This document shows, in pieces, positions 1 through 11,900 of a stretch of 64,000 nucleotides of DNA. A program made the position numbers and the translations under genes. Within the stretch, counting starts at the first letter, position 1, and every line of letters starts with the position of its first letter. The DNA is from Promerops cafer (lineage: Eukaryota; Chordata; Aves; Passeriformes; Nectariniidae), in the NCBI GenBank assembly GCA_013398275.1, contig VZSE01009968.1, positions 872,357 to 936,356 on the forward strand, in the 5' to 3' direction. The notes below the pieces were generated by a model. That model ran no database searches, was not told where the DNA came from, and saw only the letters and a program-made list of their open reading frames with translations.

Positions 1-1770
1 CAGCTTTCTCAGCTCTTTGTGCCCATGTAGCAGCTGGGCAGAATCTGGTCTCACAATGGTGTGTCTGTATTGACACCACCAAATCCAGTCCTAGCGGGAC
101 TAGGGAAACACCATCCAGCTGGAGGTCAAGCTTTGAATTATAATGGTGCCCTCCAGTCTCTAGATATCTGAATCAGCTGCTTCCCCCTTCACTCAGAGCA
201 CTGTAGCTAATGTTCCTTTATCCCATTTAAAGTCTAATTGCCTTTAGAGAAGAGGATTTCTGTGATTCTTTCAGAAAAGTGAAACTTTTGCCTATGCAAG
301 AATGAAAAAGACACCATATCCACCAGGCAAAAGTCAGGCAATCAAGTCCTTCAGTTTGCCTTCATTGCAGCAGACTTGATGAAAACTTCTTGTGAACACA
401 GCTGTGCAAGTGAGGGTCTCAATTATTTCCTGGTACCATGTTAATGCATTTGATTCTCTTCTCTAGCCCATTCATGAGTATCAAACCCATGGTAACACTC
501 ACCAGACTTAATGACAGATGTTACAACTGACCCATAGAAGAGTGTTGGAGCCTTACCCAGATTGGAGATGTGGACACAGAGGTGGGAAGCAGTCACCATG
601 GTGGTCTTGGCAGGGGGGAAGAAACCTTTTCCATTTTGAGCCTTTTATGGTTAACTCAAAGCCTTTCTTTCATTGAACCAAGTGTTGTCATAATTTTCAC
701 TGCATTAATCTCTAGAGTTCAAATCCCTTTTTTAACATGACACTTTGGATGTGACATGACAAGTGTTAATATTCATTATTCTACAAAGCTATAAATATCC
801 TGAAATATAGCAACTCACTGCAAAGGACAAGACCAAAATTATTTCCTCAGCCCTGTGCTTACATTTAGATCTGCATCACAGATACTGTTTTTCACATACT
901 GAAATGCTTCTCTTGCACTTATTTTGGCACTAAAATTCACTCACGTACTTTTATTTTAATGGATACTTGTAAAGTTAAATTAAAATACTCAGTCAAACTT
1001 TCCAGTTCACAGTAGGCAACTTGCACACACACATTGACATTCAGCCTATACATCATTATCCTGTTGCAGTGCATGAAGAAAAGCAGTCATTTCAGAAGCT
1101 GCTGGAGTTTCCCTACTGAATTTTTCCTACAGATGTTTTTTCTAGCAAGATCTTACTTGCAAAGTGTTTTCCCATCAGAGGCTTGCCAGGTTTTTGGGGC
1201 AATGCTGAACAAAGGTCTTACCACCTTTGTAACACTAAACAGTATTTAGTCTCTTTCATAAACTTGATAGCCTGTAAATCTGAGATGGTCCACACCCTCT
1301 GCATTCCTATGTCGCATACTAACAGCCTCTTCTTTAATTACAAGGTGTGGCATTTCTGGACAAGAGACAGCTAATCCTCCAGACGTGCATTATTTACATT
1401 TACCCTAGAATTTCTCCTTTATGCAAAACTTTGGCTCTGAAACTGCCAAGGTTAAACCACTCCGACAAAACCTCTAGCTCATGGCCACACTTTGATGCTG
1501 TTTTTAATATTCTAGTTTACTAATGATTAAGTAGAAGCGTTCTGAACATAAAGGATGCAGATCTAAAAGCTGGGAGGTATTTGGATCCAAGTTTGGTTCA
1601 TGTTGGTATCTGTTACAAAACACAACCATCTGCAAAACTTCAACAGCAGCCCAAGTTAACGTGTTACTTTAAACCATGCTCAACTGCAGCTGTCTTGATG
1701 AATCGTTAATTAGGAAGGAAAAACACTGAAGCTATTCGTTTCTTACGTATAACACAGTCGAAGACAGGCT
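1..1770. other. Intergenic, AT-rich, no gene seen
   Basis: Both strands were read and only short open frames (under 75 codons) without family resemblance are present. By synteny this should be spacer between SERTAD4 and HHAT, but no HHAT exon is recognisable. Confidence 0.6.
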
Positions 1771-2250
1771 GGTGAGCAGGTATTTGGTGCTTTCAGTCTC
1801 TGCAGGTGGCACAGCAGCACTGCCCAGGTGTGGGCACAGGCTCTGGCAGGAGCCGGGGAGCGCCCGGCTCTGCGCCCCGGCCGTGCTGGGCTCAAACAGG
1901 CGGGGAGACCGGGCCCTGCCGTGCGGGAATGGCGGGCCCAGCCCTGCAAAGCCAGCAAGGCTCCCTGCCAGCCTCGCCGTCCCTGAGAGCTGCGACACAC
2001 CTTGCCTGGGGCTGCTCAGGGCCGGGGAGGGCTCCTTCCCGCAGCAGGGCCGACACTCCTCCTGGGCTGGTGCCTACCCCGTGCTGGGCCGCTTCCTCAC
2101 CACCGTCCAAGTCTGTCACCCACAGCGCTTCCCACATCCCACAGCTTCAGGAAATCCAAAATGCCTCACTCCCAGCCTTCCTCCAGCCACACATGCCTCC
2201 TCCCTGCCTTGCCCTGAAATACTTCTCCCATTCAACAGACTCTCTTTTGC
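1771..2250. promoter_or_regulatory. Isolated GC-rich, CpG-containing island
   Basis: A block of roughly 480 bp is far more GC-rich than its flanks, with multiple CpGs (for example gcgcccggctctgcgccccgg, aggcggggagaccggg). It ends abruptly at a T14 run and an AT-richer zone. Open frames of up to about 217 codons run through it on both strands, as expected for high-GC DNA. It may be an orphan CpG island (enhancer or lncRNA promoter) or simply a GC-rich patch; no gene is recognisable. Confidence 0.4.
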
Positions 2251-5200
2251 TGCCATTTTTTTTTTTTTTTCACCCCGGGCAAAAAAACACCCTCACTTCC
2301 TTGCCCCCAGCTCCGAGAAATCCCCACTGATTGTTGGGGTACCCTGGGGTACAACAGCATGGGCAACAGCTGACCAGGAGAAGCCAGAGAGAGAGACTGA
2401 GTTGGTGGCAAGTTGTGACCTCTGAAGGACAAAGATTTCTGACCCTGGCCGTGCACAGAGTTGACAAAGGTCATCCCTCTCCCTGCAGTGGACCCATCCC
2501 AGGGTACAGCTGAACTCCACAGACAAGGTGGTGGCACCTCAGGGTAAGTGTGTGAGGAAAATTATAAGGTGCCTTGCAGACACCCAGGTGTGAGAAGGAG
2601 GTGGCACAGGTGCCAAAGCAGAGATTCCTCTGTGGAGGCACCCATGCAGCACTGCAGGGCATGGAGAGGACCCACACCAGAGCAAGGGGACAGCACGAGG
2701 AAGAATGTGTGTCTGAGAGGAATGTTCCAGACTGACCACAACTCTCATTTCCCACCCCTTGCACCACCTTATGAGGAAAGAGGCAGAAAAGTTGGGAGTG
2801 AAGGTGTGCCTGTGAACAATGAGGGGGAGAAGATGCTAGTTTGTCTTATTTTTTTTTCCTCACTATCGAATCTATTTTAATAGATTATCAATTAATTGTC
2901 CCCGTGTCAAGTCTGCTATGCCTATAACAGTAATTGGTAAGTGATACTCCTGTTTTTATCTTGACCCATGAGCTTTTCCTAATCTTATTTCCTCCCACTG
3001 ACTTGTTGAGGAGGGGAGCAAGGGGATGGCTGGATGGGCATCTGGCAGCTGGCCATGGTCAACCCACTGCAATCATACACTGGGCCAAGAGCAGGAGAGA
3101 CAGGAGAGAGTAAGGACAAGAAGAGAACAGAGTTACCCTGACACTGCATCCTGGACCTGGTGCTCATGCTGCTTCCTGATGAATTGCGCCATTATCAGAG
3201 GATTGCCCTGGACACAGAGCCCCACTTCAACATGCACTCATCATGAGGTTGAATTTGTGGGTTTGGAAGTTAGTTAGTTGGCAAGGGGAAGGCTATCCCT
3301 GCCTCCTACCCAGAGACAACCTTCTTAAATAAGACAGGATATTTCCTGAAGCATTCCAGGAAACATCCACTGAAGAGAAAGACCATGAAAGAAATCAGGA
3401 ATGACACAGAGCAGTAAGACACAGTATAATTGGAAAGATTGTATAAAGGCATCCCTTCTTGGGCCCAAAATAGTACAAAATATTGTGATGGGGTTTAGCT
3501 CACAGCTTTTTCTAACCAGTGTATCTGTTGGCAGATGCAGTGCTAATGCACTTCTCTGCCCTTTCTATCTAGGACTCCTTAGCCTGACTTCCAATCCCAC
3601 TGCTTAAGAATGCCAGGCAAGCACACAAACTGCCTCTGCTCCGTGGCTGAATGCAGCAGAAAATGTATTAACAGAAAAAGAAGAAATGCCAAAGGAAGAT
3701 CATCTCTGGACATAGCCCGTGCAAAATGTAACTTGCCCCAAAAGGCACTACTGGCAAAATACCCTGGCATGTTACAACATCCTCCCAACATGTATAAAAG
3801 CTGTTTTATTGCTGATCTCAGTTTACTCTATTCCCAGGCATGACTGAATTGTGGGGTATTTTATGGGTCATCCGACCTCTCCACTAAGTGTTCTGGGCTG
3901 TGATTAAGGCTCAGTAAGGCAAAGCTCTTCCTTTTTTTTTTTTTTTGCTTTCTTCTATTTTTGCAGAGCTGCTTTCTAGCCTTTTATCAGATGATCTGCA
4001 GAAGCTGCAGAACGATATTCAATACATCTCCTGAAGCAGTCCATGGATAACCAACTGCTTATTCTTCCTCCTGGAGCTGCCAACAATGAGTCAGGGACTG
4101 GGGAACGTGGACAGTATTATCAGCATTGCACTGTGTCTCAAAACACAGCTGCCTCAGCTCCCTCTGGCCTCCCCCTTTGCACCCAAAAAGCAACATTGGC
4201 AAGAAAATGAACCCACATGAAAAAAACACTTGAAAACTTTAGTTCCTGAAGTTTCTGTGTGAAAACAAAATCACCTGAACTCAAAATTACAGTCTTTACA
4301 GGCAAAACTGCTTCCTTCCTGTTCCTGAAGCTTCTCCTGCTTCCCATACTTGACACAGTGAAAAACCCCATGAGAAGCTCATTGGTTCATACCCAGGAAC
4401 TGCTCATGTTACTAATGTGCATAATGTGGATGCAAAAAATCATCAAGACATTAGTACATTGTTAAACCATATCCTGTCATATCCACTGTGGGGAGCACAA
4501 AGTATCAACTTTTATGGAAAAATCTGGCTTCTTTTATCTGTCCTGCATGGAGTGAACATGGAATGCTAAGTTTGCAAGGGAAGTCAAGAGTTACCCAATT
4601 TGTCAGGACCCTCTGGTAATGTTTCAAGGAAAAGGGAATTATTAATAAAAATGTTCAGAAAGTTTTGGTTAAGAGCAGGGCAGTCTTTGCTACTGTGGCT
4701 GCATAAGGACTAGTCCATGCGTATGGAAAAGCACTATCAGAGAGAAGATCAGGTTAAAGAAAGCCAAAGGAAGAGTGATGTGAAGGTGGTGGTGAAATAA
4801 AGGAGGGAGATGGAAACTCTAATGAGAAGTCACTTGTCCCTGACTGAAGTCAGAGAAAGAAGGCAGCAAATTTCAGAGAAATATGTTTCAATTCATGATC
4901 CAGTTCCATGACCCAGTACATTTCTCTTCCCCCTCTATGTCCTTTCAGTTCACTGTTGGCAGCCCTTTTGCCTTCACCACATTCTCCAATTTACAGGCAA
5001 CATTCAGCAACGAGCCTTTGATTAGGAGGAACACCAGTGCTACTTGCTTTCCCTTTGCACCTGCTCCACAGCTGAGGAAGAGCAACAGGGCACAGCTCAT
5101 CTGACAGTTCATGGCTTGGGAACCCATCAGCCCCAAACTCACTCTTATTTCTGGGATATTCTAGAAGCTTACAACCAGCAGGGTGATGTACAAGTAATAC

Positions 5201-5837
5201 CAGAAGTAATTGCTGTGCAATCCTACATAGTACCACGGGGTTGCTTACAGATCCATAATCGTCTTTCAGAGTGACAAAACCAAATTCCTGGATCACAGCT
5301 GCCTCTGCCTCCTCAATGCATTGCAGGTCACAAATCATTTCCTGTAGCTCCAAATGGTCTGAACCCTCTTCTGGCCACCTCTGTCTTCATTGCACCCAAG
5401 ACCCAACCTCTACATTCAAAACGTTGGGGAAAAGATGTAAGGGAAAAACAGCATAAGGAAAAAAACAGCCTCTGTTCACACCCTTACATTCAAAAGTCCA
5501 AAGCTCTTTGCAACTGCTAGTCACTGTCACTGCTCTGGGAAAAGCACCCATCTCTGATTCACGATCCATATTTCTTGGCAGCAGCTACTACAGTGGCACA
5601 AGACAGAAACAAAGAAGCTGTGTTTCAGGTCTGCCCATTGAAGAGACACAAAATTTGGACCTAGATCCAAATTTCTGCCTGCAAAATTATGGCTCCAAGC
5701 CCACTGGTTGGTGTAATTTTGGATGAAAACTCCTATATTTGTCCTATTCTAGAGAGTATAAAATTTTCACTAGTTACATAGAGGCTTAACAAATGGTCTG
5801 AGCAGAGATTTCACAATGAATATGTGATGATTAACTG
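2251..5837. other. Intergenic, no gene seen
   Basis: Mixed-composition spacer with homopolymer T runs at about 2256-2270 and 3930-3946. The open frames between 2.3 and 5.6 kb (60-120 codons) overlap each other on both strands and resemble no known protein. Confidence 0.55.
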
Positions 5838-6105
5838 TAGGATCACAGAGATTAAAGATGGAAAAGAACTATTAGATCATTGCAGCCCTATGGCAGTTGC
5901 AGAATTGTTCGCTGTAGTGCCTCTCTTCCAGCACCTTGTTCAGGCTAGTTGAGTGGCTCAAGTAAAGGCTCTCCCAGGCTTTTTCTGGAGGCTGTTCTAG
6001 ACTTTAGCAGATCTTGCTGATATTTACTTAATTTCATCTTGCTCCATTCTATAGCCAAGAGCTATCTTAAATAGTCCTCTTTCCCACTGTGTCTTTGTGT
6101 TGCTG
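5838..6105 (-). mobile_element. Ancient CR1-type LINE 3' fragment, decayed
   Basis: The plus strand reads taggatcacagagattaaag, then atggaaaagaactattagatcat, then text following the CR1 3'-end plan: cagaattgttc, ccagcaccttgttcaggctag, tctcccaggc...ggaggctgttctagac, ttgctgatatttacttaattt, ttgctccatt. That order of motifs is the reverse complement of the CR1 3' region known from reptiles and birds, so the element lies on the minus strand. Divergence is high and the fragment has no open frame. It is an old, inactive copy; the subfamily cannot be assigned by eye. Confidence 0.65.
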
Positions 6106-8909
6106 TTTTCCACCGTTATGTCACTTCATAAATTCACATCTGTTTTTCTGTTTTCATTTCCCAAGATCAAGATCAGCAGAGACTGAATAGCACACTTCCA
6201 TGTATGCTATGCCCTCTCCAACCTTTGTTAAACCAATCTAGTCTTTCTTTGAGAGATGACATTGAATTTCTGCTGTTTGACTCATCATGTCATTTTCAGC
6301 TCCAGAGGTGCCAGCATGACAGAGAGCAGGACCCACCAATTAATGAGATATAAAGATACAAGAAAGGCTTTCTTGAGATACTCGTCTTTGACAGCTTAGT
6401 ACAGCAGGAGAGATGTGCAGACTCGACCTGAGGCTGCATGATGACTTCAGGTCAGTTCCTGCTCTGACTTGGATCCCTGAGTTTTTTACTCTGCATCCCC
6501 AGCTTAGGCGTAAAGCACCACAGCTGGTGCTGATGAAAGGAAGTTTGATTCAGTCGTAATGTACAAAGCAGCACACCGCCTTTAACTCCAACAGACCGAG
6601 GCCGGGAAAAATATGTTCCTCTCTTGCAGTCACGTTAGTGGAAGATTTTCTGCTGGATCAGGATCAAACACTACAAGGTAGACATTGTCTAATACAGAGA
6701 AGGATGTGGCTGAGCAAATGCCAGAGTGAACAGTCCTAATGACCCTTGCGTTAAGGAGCCCAGAGACAAGACAGAACAAGGCCAGGGCTCCAGGAAACGG
6801 CCCAGCACAGAATGTGTACACACATGTGCATGTCCTCCAACAAGCTACACCCAGCCTCCCTCCGGCACAGCAAGCAGAGCCTCCTGCTGCCTGCGGGCAG
6901 GCGGCTTCGCAGAGGTTTCAGGTTCCCACTCAGAGCAAATGACAGTGTAGCAGCTACACACACAGCTTTAACTCCAAAAGCCATCACAGATGTGAGTGCC
7001 TGGTGTTGATCCCAGCACTTCTAAATTTTCTGAATTCCCTGCTTACTGAAGGGTGAAATTAGACTCACGCTCACAACTTCCAGCTTGTGGAAAGCAGCTC
7101 AGAGCAGGTAGCGGAGGGTATGGAGCACAGAGAATAAAAGACAATGGTTGTGGGTGCAGAGAAATATATTCCAGCAACACAGACTTTGTTGTAGTAAAGT
7201 TCAGACTGGGAATTTGCCTATGGAAATTCTTTATGAAGGTAGTCTCATTAACAACCTCAATTGCACTCTTAAGAGATTACAGCAGTTAGGGAGAGGTAAA
7301 TGAGCTCTGTCAAAACAGGAACAGCTCTAAGTGATTTCCCCCAAAGCAGGATCAGGGCATGCACCGTGGCAGACTTCCTCCATATTCTGGCACTGGCTAA
7401 GCAAATTATGGAGGTGTTTCTCTTCTGCTTCAAAGCAGAAAGTCTGGCAGCAGTTCTTGTCCAACGATGTGGAGTCTGAAATAATTTGAGTCAAAGCACT
7501 GTTGATGCAAAGCAAAAAAAAATGAAAAAGTGCTCAGGCCATAGTTCAGACACCACAAATCATCCCCATTTCCCGGGTTCCAAGGCATGGCAGATGCCCC
7601 TTAACAGCCTCTGTTCACCAGAGAGAATTTAGGATGAGCAGAACCAGGGGCAGGAGGGCTGATGCACGGGGTCACCTGCAGGAGAGGGCTGTGCCGAATA
7701 TGCATTTTCCTGTTGGAGCAGTCAGCTTTGGATGCTGTGTAGCTGTGCTTCTGGGAGCCTTAGCAAGCCTGCAGCTCTTCTCCAGACAACCATATGAGAG
7801 CTACGAGTTCTCCAGACAACCATATGAGTTTCTTCCCCAGTAAGTCTCATTCAAACATGAGCACATCTTTCAAGCAGAATCTTCATGTCTCGGGCAAGTC
7901 AGATCCCAGGACAAATGGACAGTCAGAGAAGACCACTTAGCCACACATGGGGCTGGGCACAGAGGCCCTTCATAATGTACAGGCTTGGCAATCACCAAAC
8001 AGTTCCAAATATTTGCCAAGCCTTGGAGGTGCAAGAAGATGCACACAGATATACCTACCAAAAAGTCCACATACAAAACTCTCTGTTTTTTCTCATTTCC
8101 CACTTCTCAAGGAAGGTTTTTCATGCCTTACAGACCTCTTCAGTATTGGCCTCAAGGAAGTACTGTGGGTCTGGCAAGCATCAAGGGTTTATAGCACCGC
8201 AGCCAACTGCTTTCACTGACCTCAAAAACTTTTCAATCCTGCTCGATTTCTGTTTCTTCAGTCATTCTCTGTGAGGAGGAAATAACTACATGGGTGTCCC
8301 GGTATGGTACGTGGCCCAGCAGATCTCCTCTGACAAGCCTTGCCTAAAGGGTCTGCCGCTGTGCCAGGTTGCTGATATCACTGGAGGTGTACATGCCCTC
8401 CTCTGCTCAGTCTGACATGCTTCATGCTTTGCTTAAATTGACCACACTTCTTATGAAAGAGTGAAGTTAGGATAAGAGAAGTCATAGAACCTGTTTTTAC
8501 GTCTAAGTACTGTGAGCTGTAGGAAACGGGCACTGTAGATGGATGTGGCCGATGAAGCTACATGGTTGTTATAGAAAGGAACAACAGAGTTCCTGAAGTG
8601 CTAGAAACAGGCTGAGAGAAAAGAGACCCAGTGGTGCCTCTACAAGACTCAGTGTAACTACCATTGCAGAGCCTAGGAAAGAGATTTTTCACACGTGGGA
8701 CACACTGTGGACAAATCATGGACAAAGAAGGCTGCCTCAGGGTTTGTGGCTGTACACTGTGAGGACAGGACTAAAGCCTTGTGGGCTCCCACACCTGCCA
8801 GGAGCTTAGCTGAGATTCTTGTTTTTTCAACTCTTGCTTTTTACCATTTCATCAGTGCTTATGTGTAGTGTTTTATGCTCTCAGGCTGCAAAGAAGCAGG
8901 CTCTGCTTT
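6106..8909. other. Intergenic, no gene seen
   Basis: Apart from the tandem duplication at 7.8 kb, this holds only short overlapping open frames on both strands (the longest about 129 codons, at 7885-8274) without recognisable domains or splice-bounded coding blocks. Confidence 0.5.
7778..7828. repeat. 30-bp tandem duplication
   Basis: The 21-mer ttctccagacaaccatatga+g occurs at 7778-7798 and again at 7808-7828, period 30 bp, with agctacgag between. The two copies are identical, suggesting a recent local duplication. Confidence 0.9.
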
Positions 8910-8984
8910 AAAAAAAACCAAACCAACAACAGAACAACAATACCAAAAAAACTGCAACCACACCCCAAAAACCCAAACCCAACA
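8910..8984. repeat. A-rich low-complexity tract
   Basis: An irregular A/C tract (aaaaaaaccaaaccaacaac ... acccaaacccaac) with almost no G or T. It resembles the second A-rich tract at 32.86 kb. It could be a decayed poly(A) tail of an insertion, or simple low complexity. Confidence 0.8.
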
Positions 8985-11900
8985 GTCGGCTGAATTTTTT
9001 GTCCCCTGAAATGGATGAATGCAAAGTATCACTCAATGACACTCCCTACCACTGAATCCATCAGCACCCTTTGTGTTTCCATGAACATATTTTCCTTATA
9101 AAATCCAGTTCTGTCTTCTCTGCTGCTATGTAAAGGCTCAAACAAATGTCAGAAAACTGACTGACAGACTGTACAGGCAAAGCGCAGAACCTGACTGTGT
9201 TCAGGGCTGTCAAGTGTACCAAGTAAACAAAAGAATAGATCTGTGTAATTTTTTCTCACCAATCTCTTTCAACTACAACTCTTATTTTAGACATTACTAG
9301 TGAAGGAAGCATTACAATGTTAGTGTGTGCTTTAAATGTAAAAAGTCTCATTCGTTTTGACAAATTTGTTTCTCTGATAAATTATATTACCACTTTCACA
9401 ACAATAAAACCTGAACAACACTGTGTCCTTAGTAACTGTTTGAAAGTTTTTGCTTCCTAAACTGCCACAACCTTTTAAGAACCATCAAGTGCTATTGCAA
9501 TGCTCTGGTCTTGTCCTTAAAGCCTACCTTCGGCTCTTCCCTCAAGTTACCTCAGTTAGAGGCACAGCAGCCTCTCTACCTCATGCACAACCAGGAGAGA
9601 ACACTAGGATCTTCCAGGGTCTTTGCTCAATTTGCATCTCCTTGCTTGATGAGTCATTCCAAATACATATATCTGGGTAAAGCACAGATACAAATATCTG
9701 GGTAAAGTACATTCAGGCTTTACAGAAATCACTACCACTACGAATGGAGCTTTCAGCTCCCTGCTGCGATACAGGCTGCCTGCAGGGCTGACAGAGCCAC
9801 CCTCCAAAACTGGGATTTACTCTCCTGCCCTGCCAGGGATTCTCAATCCAAGAGAAAGAGTTGCATATGCAGGTTAGATTTTAAATCCCTCTTTCTGACA
9901 GCATGATGCAGCTGCGTGCTGCAAGCACGTCTGACAGATATTGGACCCAGGGGAGGATCAGCTCTGAAAAACCTTCCCTGGGAAATTTTTGCTCCTTTTA
10001 CTCTATTCTCTGCGTTTCTTCTAAATCCCAGGATGGGTAATTTTCCTCAGCAAAAGAAACAGTCAAAACGGGGGGAAAAAGGGAGGAGAAAAATATGCTG
10101 CAGTGAGTGGGCAGCTGGGCAGGCATGGTGCGTGTAAGTTTATTTCACAATGACCCAGGGAAGGAACCACGGGTTTTGCAGATGCCACAGCCCGTAGTAG
10201 GCTCTGCCGTGGGGCAGTAATAGACACGTGAGACAGATTTACTGTGAGCGAGACAGGAGGAGAGGGCACAACACCTGCGAGCTCCCAGGGGAGGCACCTG
10301 AACAGGTAAAGGAGCTTTCTGCAGGGTTTGTAACCTCTTGTGCAACTAAAGCCGTACAGATCGCCAACGCTCCCACAGCACAGCTTTGCTGTTTGCCACC
10401 AATGAAAACAGCAAAACATGAAGTACTTGCACCCCCAGCCTTCTCCTTGGTAACCCACCACCTCTGGGCTGGGAAGGGCAGAAAGTGGCTGCTGGGCTGC
10501 CTGGGTCATCCCCACCTCAGTCCATCAGCTCCTGTATTGCAGGAAGAACTCGCCCTGCATCCCCCTCCGAACCTTCCACCCCCACCAGCCAGGGAGAACG
10601 GTTCTCCTTGGCCACGCATTCCAAACAGCCACACGGCCAGACACTGGCACTTGCAGTACAGCTATGCCCAAAACACTGAGGGGTTCTACATATGCAGTTA
10701 GAGAATTCAAATTATTTTCACTTGAAAGGCTGAGTTCCTTTTCAGTTTGTATTTTTCCATTTCTACCCGGAATTCAGATTTATGTAGCATGTAACCGAAC
10801 GTGTGACGGTATGTGAAGGCTCCAAATGCACAATGCAATACTATAACATAGCTCTTTGTTATGCTAATTATTTCTTCCCAGCTGCTCTTGCAATGAGAGC
10901 CAGCCCGACCTATCAAAGGGGAACAAAACCTCCAGGCAAGCTTTCAGTTGCAAGGTCCCCTTACCTCTGTGCTCGAGGGGCTGCAACTATTCCAGCACCA
11001 GTAAACCAAGCCGAGAGGTAAAACAAAACAATTTAATATTGCAGCTCTGCTGTTGCTGGGAACATGAGCTAGGAAATAAAAAGTGATACCCTCTTGACAG
11101 TCAGGTTGCTATGATTTACATTTTTCTCTCAGGTACCATCCCCCTCCACATGCATCTTCTCAGCATTTCTGTGCAAAGGGGAAAAATGAGGCAGTGTGGG
11201 AAAACATCCAGTCAAAGCTCAGAGGCTCTGCTGAGGTTCTGATTTTGGCACCCACCAGAGCAGGGCTGTGTGATCATGAAGGATTTTTAGTGCATGGGTG
11301 TCAGATTCATGACAGCCAGAAAATTCTGTGGTTGCATTATATAAATTAAAATTACGTATCCAAATAACAGTAATTTTTTTAAAAAAGGTTTCCTATATTC
11401 ACAATTAAAACAATAAAATTATCAGCCTGGTTACCTTTCCATTATTTATGATGATATCCAGTTAAAAGACAGTTTGTCATGTCCCTGTGTTTCTAGAGCC
11501 TAGAAATATACCTTACTGATAGCATATGGAAATAGTCAAAGGGGAAAAAGGAGCTTTGGCAGCTGGAAGGGTACTACTGGGGTCCACCAGCAGCTTGAGA
11601 GGCTCAGAGGATCACTGGGAATGGAGGGCAAGCTTGTTAGCTGAATGCCTTATTTATAATGGTCACCAGTGAAATACCTCAAAAGCTGACATTACACTGT
11701 CATCTTTAAGCCTCAGTATTAGCAAACAGGCACTTCCAATGGGTGGATAAATTCATACAATGAAAATCCTTGTCTCAGCCTGCATGCAGAGTAAGGAAAG
11801 TGATCTGACAGTAGCTTATGCCCTACTTGTATTTTAAGATTTTCTTCATGCCTGTGATGCCTATACAGGTTATTTTAAAGTTTCAGTATTGGCACAATCT

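Noticed and set aside
1772..2425. 217-codon plus-strand open frame
   Set aside because: It begins at GTG, overlaps other long frames on both strands in GC-rich DNA, and has no domain or codon pattern of a gene.
10063..10701. 150- and 157-codon frames on opposite strands
   Set aside because: They overlap each other in a GC-richer patch; neither has splice-bounded or family-like sequence.
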